Below, one piece after another: positions 1 through 4,558 of a stretch of DNA of 6,638 nt. The translations under genes were made by a program, and so were the position numbers. Each line of letters starts with the position of its first letter. The stretch's first letter is position 1. The DNA is taken from contig DAOVQI010000184.1 in NCBI GenBank assembly GCA_030628785.1, forward strand, positions 1 through 6,638. The letters run 5' to 3'. The notes below the pieces were generated by a model. That model was not told the DNA's origin and ran no database searches. It saw only the letters and a list, made by a program, of their open reading frames with translations. The stretch is from Bacteroidota bacterium (lineage in GTDB: Bacteria > Bacteroidota > Bacteroidia > Bacteroidales > VadinHA17).

Positions 1-118
1 CCTAATTTAAACTTAAGCAGTTTGCGTCGTCGCTACGGTTACTCGCTCCCACTGTCCATCGCTCAAACCTGCTCGTGAGGTTTGGCTTCGCCAAACGTTC
101 TCGCAAAGTCTTTTTTTT
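1..118 (+). repeat. Composite palindromic repeat, copy A (left end outside window)
   Basis: Shares the block TTTAAACTTAAGCAGTTTGC and the following CTACGGTTACTCGCTCCC with 4559-4880 (copy B), and its beginning and T-rich end with 6029-6168 (copy C), all in the same orientation. Two hairpins are visible: CAAACCT (64-70) with AGGTTTG (78-84), and GTTTGGC (80-86) with GCCAAAC (90-96). They share GTTTG, so only one can form at a time. The copy ends in a run of eight T. A minus-strand open frame crosses it, but its protein only reflects the repeat. Seen in sequence; function unknown. Confidence 0.85.
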
Positions 119-159
119 ATTTGATCTTGACGGGTTGCCGTTTCGCGCCTTACCTTCAG

Positions 160-351
160 TTATCCAAGGGTACTGTACAGGTCTTCCCATTTTGGATTTA
201 TAGTATTTATCAAGTCTTCTTTCTTTTTTCTTGAACCTGCTTTTATTTGCTTTTCTCTTTTGTAAGCGGCATCCATAGATTCTGTTTCTCCATAATAAAC
301 AAGCTTGCTTACATTATAACGAGCTGAAAAAGAGTTTTTGTACTTCTTGTT
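160..351 (-). pseudogene. GIY-YIG endonuclease, C-terminal remnant
   Basis: The surviving residues, SARYNVSKLVYY then REKQIKAGSRKKK and NPKWEDLY, match the C-terminal half of the short (about 80-100 residue) single-domain GIY-YIG nucleases common in Bacteroidota. In that family the GIY and YIG strands and the catalytic arginine lie in the N-terminal half, which is absent. Upstream of about position 351 the reading frame runs into the palindromic repeat at 350-435, and the only start-like codon (TTG at 387) lies inside that repeat. The Glu of REKQIK, probably the metal ligand, is kept, but without the N-terminal half the product should be inactive. The stop codon matches the usual family end. 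I infer truncation by repeat insertion or by recombination at the repeat. Confidence 0.8.
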
Positions 352-435
352 TTGTCCACGAATTACACTAATTACACAAATTAGCAAGAAAACAATTAGC
401 GGAAATTAGTGAAATTAGTGGACTTCCCCGGGCTC
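350..435. repeat. Palindromic AATTAGTG repeat, copy 1
   Basis: An imperfect palindrome. The left arm (354-377) opens GTCCACGAATTACACTAATT and the right arm (401-423) ends AATTAGTGAAATTAGTGGAC; the two pair with few mismatches around a roughly 23-nt loop. The arms have an internal period near 9 bp (AATTAGTGA-like). A second copy in the same orientation lies at 3348-3443, and both continue into CCGGGCTC beyond the palindrome. It resembles a short non-autonomous palindromic element; no coding capacity. It marks the point where the GIY-YIG gene is broken. Confidence 0.8.
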
Positions 436-453
436 TCCCGACAGTAATCGGGA
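436..453. repeat. Short GC-rich hairpin between the repeat and the ORF6N remnant
   Basis: TCCCGA (436-441) and TCGGGA (448-453) form a 6-bp stem with a 6-nt loop, flanked by C-rich and G-rich bases that could extend it. A similar CCCGATA/TATCGGG hairpin is embedded in repeat copy B at 4822-4837. There is no T-run on either side, so it is not a convincing terminator. The stretch from here to 516 shows only short palindromic fragments such as GGCAGGC. Confidence 0.6.
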
Positions 454-516
454 CGGGGCTATTGCTGTTTTACTCCAAACTGCTTTGCCGTCAGGCAGGC
501 TTGATGTCACAATTTG

Positions 517-708
517 TTATTTCAAGATTTCAAATTCCTTCTTACTTAACTGGAACATAAAATCTTCAGGGAAGCGTTCTTTGTTCCTGGTAACGGCCTG
601 ATTTAAAACCCTTGTCTCCACATCATATAGTTCAGCAAGATCTTTGTCCAACATTATCTCATCATTTGCTGTTTTGTTTGTTTCATATTCAGTATAAATA
701 GCTAATCG
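517..708 (-). pseudogene. ORF6N domain protein remnant with in-frame stop
   Basis: From the ATG at 654 the frame reads MLDKDLAELYDVETRVLNQA, then VTRNKERFPEDFMFQLSKKE, and stops at 517-519. This is the core of the ORF6N domain (DNA-binding, KilA-N/antirepressor-associated, found in phages and in Bacteroidota chromosomes). The stop is probably a nonsense change: after TAA the same frame continues QIVTSS, which fits the family's next residues, before it enters unrelated repeat sequence near 500. Upstream of the ATG the frame is open to 708 and slightly overlaps the end of the 413-residue gene, but the usual RGxxVMLD lead-in is missing. Both ends are therefore lost: 45 residues remain of a domain protein normally well over 100. 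Too short for a standard ORF search. Confidence 0.8.
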
Positions 709-1943
709 TTAATCGCAATTTTTTCTAAAGGGTACCAGTAAGCATTTGCTATAATAGTTTTGTTTTCTTCAAAGTCAAGTTGCATAAAATCTATTATTCT
801 ATCCTTGTCAGGGAAAAGGCTATGGCAATATCGCGGAAAAATATAGTCAGGGACTATGCCGATATAATCGATACCTGTAACCATGCGTAATATTGCTTCA
901 GCTTTATCAAGAATAAAAGGTATGTTTTTGTCATAAAGAGCTACTGCCATTTTTACAGTTTCCTCAACTCTTACAACACTTGAGCCTGCCAGGCTTAAGC
1001 TCCACCTGTTTTCAATATGAGAGGCAAACAAAGAAATGTGGGTTGAATTGCCCCCACTGCATATTTCCCATGGATGTGCTCCCAGTCTTTCACCACCATG
1101 ATACCAATTATGGAAAGCTTTTTGCGAGTTGCTTTCAATACTCCTTAGTCCGGCATCACGACCATCAGCCATACGCAGGTATTTTTCTTTTGGAGATAAT
1201 CCCTTTGACGATTCCTTGAAATAATCATTGGCATTATAACAAATCTCACAATAATTGAAATAATCATCTGCTGTCATTTGGGGAACAATAGCAGAACTTT
1301 CATGTTTTTTCGATTCATCAACAAATTTTCTGAGTTTATCTATTCTTTCAGCACCGAGTCGTTCATCCAATCTTATCGCGTTATCGCCTATATTATCCCA
1401 AAAATCTTTTCTTTTTATTCTGCCAAAACGTTTATGATACGAAAGGTTTTTTTCAAGATATCTGTTGTATGTTTCAACATTTTGTTTCAATTTTTCGGTC
1501 TCTTTTTTTACCCGATAGAATAACCAGGTAAGAAACTTGTAAATATCTTTATCTACATATTTTCTCTCCTTTTCGGGTTCTTCTATTTCATTGATTGAAA
1601 ATATCAGTTTTGAATCGAAGAAGAAGAACAACTCATCCTGATATTTTGATGTAGTAAACTTATACCATTTTTTTTCATCCGGATAGTAGTCTATCCAAAG
1701 TCTTTCAAACTGTTCATACGTTTCAACTATTTCTTCTTTCTTATATTCTTCAAATTCCCCAAAATCTTTAATAGTTCCCCGCAATACGTTGAGCCATAAT
1801 TCTCTTATATCATCATCTCCCTTAGGCTTAATACAACAAATTTCCTTATTAATTGCTTTTAACTTATTATAAATTTCCAGATCAACCAACTCCGGATTAG
1901 ATTGTAAATGATCGATTATGTTGTCTATTTGAGGGGAAAACAT
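702..1943 (-). CDS. Uncharacterised 413-residue protein with conserved-looking C-terminal HPWEICSGGNSTH motif
   Basis: Complete frame from ATG at 1943 to TAG at 702. I do not recognise a named family. The N-terminal half (about 1-215) is charged, helical-looking and rich in Lys, Glu and aromatics, with an FFFF stretch near 106-109. The C-terminal half (about 220-413) looks like a compact folded domain: DGRDAGLRS (260-268), FHNWYHGGE (277-285), HPWEICSGGNSTHISLF (290-306), RWSLSLAGSS (313-322) and DYIGIVPDYIFPRYCHSLFP (359-378). The clustered His, Glu, Cys, Asn, Ser and Thr suggest a catalytic or metal site, but that is inference. There is no signal peptide or membrane segment. AAAGGAA lies directly against the ATG, too close for a normal Shine-Dalgarno, so expression signals are unclear. 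The stop overlaps the open frame of the ORF6N remnant; an array of 7-bp repeats lies 34 bp upstream of the start. Confidence 0.85.
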   Translation of the reverse strand: MFSPQIDNIIDHLQSNPELVDLEIYNKLKAINKEICCIKPKGDDDIRELWLNVLRGTIKDFGEFEEYKKEEIVETYEQFERLWIDYYPDEKKWYKFTTSKYQDELFFFFDSKLIFSINEIEEPEKERKYVDKDIYKFLTWLFYRVKKETEKLKQNVETYNRYLEKNLSYHKRFGRIKRKDFWDNIGDNAIRLDERLGAERIDKLRKFVDESKKHESSAIVPQMTADDYFNYCEICYNANDYFKESSKGLSPKEKYLRMADGRDAGLRSIESNSQKAFHNWYHGGERLGAHPWEICSGGNSTHISLFASHIENRWSLSLAGSSVVRVEETVKMAVALYDKNIPFILDKAEAILRMVTGIDYIGIVPDYIFPRYCHSLFPDKDRIIDFMQLDFEENKTIIANAYWYPLEKIAIND

Positions 1944-1976
1944 TTCCTTTTTTTATGGGTTGATGCGTTTAAGGAA

Positions 1977-2109
1977 TTACGAAGTTCGAATTACGACATT
2001 TGGAAGTATGAAGCTTTGGAACGATGAACGATGAAGGTTGGGGTTTAGGTTCAAGGTTCAAGGTGCTTGGTACTGGGTACTGGGTGCTGGGAGCTGGGTA
2101 CTAGGTATT
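1977..2109. repeat. Degenerate heptamer array, 19 units in one register
   Basis: The sequence divides without any slip into 19 consecutive 7-bp units. The word drifts along the array: TTACGAA, GTTCGAA and TTACGAC at the left; GAACGAT twice at 2019-2032; AGGTTCA twice at 2047-2060; then TGGTACT, GGGTACT, GGGTGCT, GGGAGCT, GGGTACT and AGGTATT at 2068-2109. The right end includes the stop codon of the four-helix-bundle gene (2101-2103) and the two codons before it. Four G-triplets spaced by 4 nt occur at 2075-2098. Seen directly; role unknown. Confidence 0.85.
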
Positions 2110-2466
2110 CCAATTTGCGTCGACGTATTTTATGTAATTGTTTATTTTCTTACCTAAAGTAATATATGACACCAGTAATTCTGGTAATTCTTCAATATCT
2201 GGATATAATTTGATTAACATATCTAACTGACTATGTGTTTCGTCGCAGGATGCTATTGCAAATATTAAATATCTGATGTATTCTGCTTTATACTTTCTGC
2301 GACCATAGCCTTCGGCTATTGTGTCTTTAATTCTTTTCGATGACCGTCGAATCTGGCTTCCCTGTTCATATAATTCAAATTGCGGCAATTTTAAAGATGC
2401 ATTGTGTACTTTTAAAGCTAAGTCAAATGCTATTTGATATATCTCCAGGTCTTTAAAACTGCTCAT
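2101..2466 (-). CDS. Four-helix-bundle protein (S23/23S rRNA intervening-sequence family)
   Basis: 121 residues starting MSSFKDLEIYQIAFDLAL, with the family signatures GSQIRRSSKRIKDTIAEGYG and RRKYKAEYIRYLIFAIASCDET. These match the four-helix-bundle proteins first known from open frames inside 23S rRNA intervening sequences; relatives include the accessory Avd protein of diversity-generating retroelements. Molecular function is not established; nucleic-acid binding is the usual suggestion. I chose ATG 2466: the frame extends to a TTG at 2502, but that extension translates a heptamer repeat. The stop codon lies inside the heptamer array at 1977-2109, and the array at 2567-2601 on the other side is its inverted match, so the gene sits between inverted repeats. 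The gene is not inside an rRNA here. Confidence 0.9.
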   Translation of the reverse strand: MSSFKDLEIYQIAFDLALKVHNASLKLPQFELYEQGSQIRRSSKRIKDTIAEGYGRRKYKAEYIRYLIFAIASCDETHSQLDMLIKLYPDIEELPELLVSYITLGKKINNYIKYVDANWNT

Positions 2467-2488
2467 AAAAAGGAATTTGTTGATTCCG

Positions 2489-2516
2489 GGTACAAGATAC
2501 AAGGCACTTGGTGATG
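2489..2516. repeat. Short heptamer array upstream of the four-helix-bundle gene
   Basis: Four 7-bp units in register: GGTACAA, GATACAA, GGCACTT, GGTGATG. It lies 23 bp upstream of the ATG at 2466, in the leader. It is a weaker version of the arrays at 1977-2109 and 2567-2601. Confidence 0.55.
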
Positions 2517-2566
2517 AGCATTAATTATATTCTATATCTTTTGTTTAAAGTTAACCTCCTGGCGCC

Positions 2567-2601
2567 AACCCAGTACCCAGTACCCAGTACCCAATACCCG
2601 G
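2567..2601. repeat. Heptamer array, five units, inverted relative to 2068-2102
   Basis: Units AACCCAG, TACCCAG, TACCCAG, TACCCAA, TACCCGG without interruption. Bases 2568-2584 are the exact reverse complement of 2069-2085 (17 bp), so the two arrays form an inverted repeat around the four-helix-bundle gene. The minus strand carries five G-triplets with 4-nt spacing, a canonical G-quadruplex pattern. Confidence 0.9.
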
Positions 2602-2614
2602 CGTGATTGATGAA

Positions 2615-2686
2615 GGTTAAGATTAAGTTAAGGGTTGAGATTGCGGGTAATTCCTTCTTAATCTTAACCTTAATCTTAACCTCATT
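2615..2686. repeat. Hexamer repeats forming an inverted pair (GTTAAG / CTTAAC)
   Basis: GGTTAAGATTAAG at 2615-2627 is the exact reverse complement of CTTAATCTTAACC, which occurs twice, at 2657-2669 and 2669-2681. The units have a 6-bp period (CTTAAT, CTTAAC alternating). A near copy of 2658-2686 (27 of 29 bases) is found at 3458-3486 in the same orientation. Could fold as a hairpin downstream of yoeB; no U-tract follows. Confidence 0.8.
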
Positions 2687-2722
2687 TCTTCGTCATTCAG
2701 CTTTCATCAGGTAGGTTTAAAA

Positions 2723-2750
2723 GGTTCAAGGTTTGAGGTTCTAGGTTCAA
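2723..2750. repeat. Heptamer array abutting the yoeB stop codon
   Basis: Four 7-bp units in register: GGTTCAA, GGTTTGA, GGTTCTA, GGTTCAA. The array ends at 2750 and the toxin stop codon begins at 2751, with no base between. The word GGTTCAA matches the AGGTTCA units at 2047-2060 in another phase. Confidence 0.8.
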
Positions 2751-3011
2751 TTACTTATCATAATGATATCTACAACTATAAATTAATATCTCTTTATTAA
2801 TAACCTGACATACAAGCCTGTGTTCCCGGTCAATCCGTCTTGACCAAAACCCTGCTAAATCATATTTCAATGGTTCTGGTTTTCCAATGCCCTCGAAAGG
2901 ATTTCTTTGAATTGCTTCTATTAATTCATTAATCTTTCGGAGTATTCTTTTGTCCTCAGTTTGCCATGAAACATAATCTTCCCAGGCGTTTTTTGAAAAA
3001 GTAATTCTCAC
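2751..3011 (-). CDS. yoeB: YoeB toxin, ribosome-dependent mRNA endonuclease
   Basis: An 86-residue protein closely resembling the Txe/YoeB family: FSKNAWEDYVSWQTEDKR, NPFEGIGKPEPLKYDLAGFW and the C-terminal CRYHY. The residues known to matter in E. coli YoeB fall at the same positions: Glu46, Arg65, His83 and Tyr84. YoeB binds the ribosomal A site and cuts mRNA when freed from its antitoxin. The start codon is GTG at 3011, sharing its first G with the TAG stop of the antitoxin. This 1-nt overlap implies translational coupling and keeps toxin yield below that of the antitoxin. The protein looks intact and active. Downstream it runs straight into a heptamer array. Confidence 0.95.
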   Translation of the reverse strand: MRITFSKNAWEDYVSWQTEDKRILRKINELIEAIQRNPFEGIGKPEPLKYDLAGFWSRRIDREHRLVCQVINKEILIYSCRYHYDK

Positions 3012-3265
3012 TACTCTTTAATTAAGTCTTTTCGAACTACTTTTCCCTTTTTCATTTGCTTAATGGATTCATATAATCTATCTGCATTGGCTTTTGAACT
3101 TAATAAATGCACTGTTTCCATAATTGAATTATATTCATTTAAAGAAATCATCACTGCTCCTTTTCCTGTACCTCTCTTTATAATCAGAATCTCATTGTTT
3201 TGCTCAACATCATCCAGGAACTTTTTAAGTTTTAACCTGAATTCTGTATAATTCGCTGCAATCAT
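3011..3265 (-). CDS. yefM: YefM antitoxin (Phd/YefM family)
   Basis: 84 residues: an N-terminal Phd/YefM DNA-binding and dimerisation region (NYTEFRLKLKKFLDDV, then ILIIKRGTGKGAVMISLNEY) and a C-terminal toxin-binding tail (LLSSKANADRLYESIKQMKK) resembling E. coli YefM. It neutralises YoeB and represses its own operon. I place the start at ATG 3265; the frame extends to a TTG at 3271, but only the ATG gives the usual short lead to YTEFR. There is no Shine-Dalgarno, as is common in Bacteroidota. The promoter and operator lie 27-63 nt upstream. The stop overlaps the toxin start by one base. Confidence 0.95.
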   Translation of the reverse strand: MIAANYTEFRLKLKKFLDDVEQNNEILIIKRGTGKGAVMISLNEYNSIMETVHLLSSKANADRLYESIKQMKKGKVVRKDLIKE

Positions 3266-3291
3266 ATTCAAAATTTTTTAAGTTGTTAATA

Positions 3292-3311
3292 AAGTACAAA
3301 TATACGTACTT
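3292..3311. promoter_or_regulatory. Probable YefM operator
   Basis: Inverted repeat AAGTAC (3292-3297) and GTACTT (3306-3311) separated by 8 bp, covering the -7 promoter element. E. coli YefM recognises palindromes with a TGTACA core; here the centre is GTAC, preceded by T in one half-site on the minus strand. Its position over the promoter fits autorepression. The assignment is an inference from position and core. Confidence 0.55.
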
Positions 3312-3328
3312 AAATAGTAACTACCAAA
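3297..3328 (-). promoter_or_regulatory. Bacteroidota-type promoter of yefM-yoeB
   Basis: On the minus strand, TTTG (3328-3325), 20 nt, then TATATTTG (3304-3297). This is the -33 TTTG / -7 TAnnTTTG pattern of the Bacteroidota primary sigma factor with normal spacing. Transcription would start near 3290, giving a leader of about 25 nt before ATG 3265. Confidence 0.75.
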
Positions 3329-3347
3329 AGATCAATATATTTTTTTT

Positions 3348-3443
3348 GTCCACGAATTACGGTCCACGAATTACACTAATTACACGAATTATCACAAAAA
3401 CAATTAGCGGAAATTGGTGAAATTAGTGAACTTCTCCGGGCTC
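3348..3443. repeat. Palindromic AATTAGTG repeat, copy 2
   Basis: Same element and orientation as 350-435: GTCCACGAATTACACTAATT from 3362, right arm ending at 3431, then CTTCTCCGGGCTC. The first 13 bases GTCCACGAATTAC are duplicated in tandem (3348-3360 and 3362-3374), as if the left end had been copied or a second element had inserted at the first. It lies just upstream of the yefM promoter region, at the end of the gene-free stretch that reaches the AbiEii-like gene. Confidence 0.8.
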
Positions 3444-3457
3444 CATGCTGCTTCTTC

Positions 3458-3486
3458 TCAATCTTAACCTTAATCTTAGCCTCATT
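3458..3486. repeat. Direct repeat of 2658-2686
   Basis: Matches 2658-2686 at 27 of 29 bases, including AATCTTAACCTTAATCTTA, and is displaced by exactly 800 bp. The two copies bracket the yefM-yoeB operon. They could be dispersed repeat units or the ends of a cassette. Confidence 0.75.
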
Positions 3487-3495
3487 AAATATAAT

Positions 3496-3542
3496 GACGA
3501 ACCGCCCGCCCGCCCGAAGTCATTCGGGCAGGGAGCTTCGTC
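3496..3542. repeat. GC-rich palindromic unit in the 3272-3636 spacer
   Basis: Outer arms GACGAA (3496-3501) and TTCGTC (3537-3542) enclose a 7-bp hairpin, GCCCGAA (3512-3518) and TTCGGGC (3523-3529) with a 4-nt loop. It lies about 95 nt beyond the AbiEii-like stop codon, and on the minus strand an A/T-rich stretch follows, so it might end transcription from that operon, but the U-tract is poor. The remaining bases to 3636 show nothing recognisable. Confidence 0.55.
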
Positions 3543-3636
3543 CTACTCAGCGCCCTGCTCTCCGCTCTTCGTATCACTATACAAATTTTATTTTCTTAAC
3601 TTCATTAATAATAGCCTTTTTGTTTCGCCATTATCT

Positions 3637-4254
3637 TTAAAACGCCGTGGTGGCTGCTTCAATTAAAAACTGTTTTATTTCGTCTTCTTTAGGTTTTTCT
3701 TTAACAAGTGTTACGGATTCGGAATAATCAATGTCCTTGAACCAGCATAATTGTTCTTTAAATAATTTTTCGTTATAAAACTCTTTATATATTTCTTTTG
3801 CTTTATTGGAAATTTCTTTAAGTGTAAAATAATCTTTTAAAATAAAATATAAATCCACATAATCTTTCCATTTTGCACGTCCGCCGAGTGCATAGGCTTT
3901 CATTGCAGCCAGATCGATCAATTCGGGCACACAAATAATGTTATTAAAATTCAGTTCAGATTTAATTTTATGAGGGTATTGAAAAAAAGTAAGTTTAACG
4001 CCGTTTATGATTAAGTGTATTTGGTCATATGCTTCGTAAATTATCTTATCAGGCTGCCAACCGATGTTTTCAATGGTATTTTTTATTTGTTTTCTTTTTA
4101 TGTTTTTTTCGGTAAACAAATCAAAGTCGATGGAGTGCCTGTGACCTATATGCAAAGCGATTGCTGTTCCTCCCACCAAATAATATTCTTTTGAAAACTT
4201 TGTAATTAAGGGCAATAATTCAAGTTGCTGTTTTAATAAAATCTCTTTGTGCAT
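3637..4254 (-). CDS. AbiEii/AbiGii-type nucleotidyltransferase toxin
   Basis: 205 residues. The N-terminal nucleotidyltransferase motif is complete: LVGGTAIALHIGHRHSIDFD at about 26-45, with GGT (28-30) and the paired metal-binding aspartates Asp43 and Asp45. The later motif KAYALGGRAKWKDYVDLYFI spans 119-138 (Lys119, Arg126, Lys128, Asp131, Asp134), as expected in the AbiEii/MenT family. Family members act as toxins of type IV-like toxin-antitoxin or abortive-infection systems; some transfer nucleotides onto tRNA. Length is normal for the compact Bacteroidota forms. ATG 4254 lies inside the upstream gene (35-nt overlap), so the pair is one operon with coupled translation. All visible catalytic residues are present, so it is probably functional. 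A second, decayed member of the family lies at 6385-6638. Confidence 0.88.
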   Translation of the reverse strand: MHKEILLKQQLELLPLITKFSKEYYLVGGTAIALHIGHRHSIDFDLFTEKNIKRKQIKNTIENIGWQPDKIIYEAYDQIHLIINGVKLTFFQYPHKIKSELNFNNIICVPELIDLAAMKAYALGGRAKWKDYVDLYFILKDYFTLKEISNKAKEIYKEFYNEKLFKEQLCWFKDIDYSESVTLVKEKPKEDEIKQFLIEAATTAF

Positions 4255-4528
4255 GTCGTTTAAAATACAGATTAAAAAAATGAACGGTTCTTTTCTGATA
4301 ATTCACTCTTTTTCTTGAAGTCTGCTTGCAAAATATTTCAGCAACTTTATTAATTCCTACCAAATCGAATAGTTTTTTTACTGATTTTTCATCTCCGAAG
4401 TTTAGTATGGTCTCAACTAGGAACTCGATGGTTATGTTTTGTTTTTCACTGTCTTCAACGTACCAAAACAAACTGGTGTTTTCCTTTATGAAGGTCTTGA
4501 TCCCGGGGGTGTTGGTAGCAGATTTCAT
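4220..4528 (-). CDS. Small helical protein, probable partner or antitoxin of the AbiEii-like toxin
   Basis: 102 residues from ATG 4528. Visible segments: SLFWYVEDSE (19-28), ITIEFLVETILNFGDEKSVK (about 32-51), KLFDLVGINKVAEIF (52-66), KRVNYQKRT and a basic end FNLYFKRHA. Small proteins of this make-up (LFW near the N-terminus, then a 'FLVExILNxGD' helix) commonly precede AbiEii-like genes in Bacteroidota; I associate them with the name DUF6922, from memory and unverified. It does not resemble the winged-helix AbiEi antitoxin. The 35-nt overlap with the toxin and its leading position suggest the antitoxin role. No consensus promoter was found; composite repeat B begins 31 bp upstream. Confidence 0.75.
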   Translation of the reverse strand: MKSATNTPGIKTFIKENTSLFWYVEDSEKQNITIEFLVETILNFGDEKSVKKLFDLVGINKVAEIFCKQTSRKRVNYQKRTVHFFNLYFKRHAQRDFIKTAT

Positions 4529-4558
4529 TATTTGTTTAAGTCATTTTTTAGCCATTGA

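Noticed and set aside
2..190. Minus-strand frame of 62 residues at the left edge
   Set aside because: It translates repeat copy A; its C-terminal words follow the repeat, not a protein family.
354..423. CRISPR-like array from the AATTAGTG repeats
   Set aside because: The units are 9-bp, degenerate and lack spacers; the structure is one palindrome, not repeat-spacer alternation.
980..1523. Two plus-strand frames inside the 413-residue gene
   Set aside because: Antisense shadows of a longer, protein-like minus-strand frame.
2101..2466. Diversity-generating retroelement, because Avd is a relative of the four-helix-bundle protein
   Set aside because: No reverse transcriptase, template repeat or variable repeat is visible in the window.
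2467..2502. N-terminal extension of the four-helix-bundle protein
   Set aside because: It begins at TTG and translates the heptamer array at 2489-2516; the family start is MSSFKDLE at 2466.
3445..3666. Plus-strand frame of 73 residues
   Set aside because: Low-complexity product of hexamer repeats and a GC-rich palindrome.
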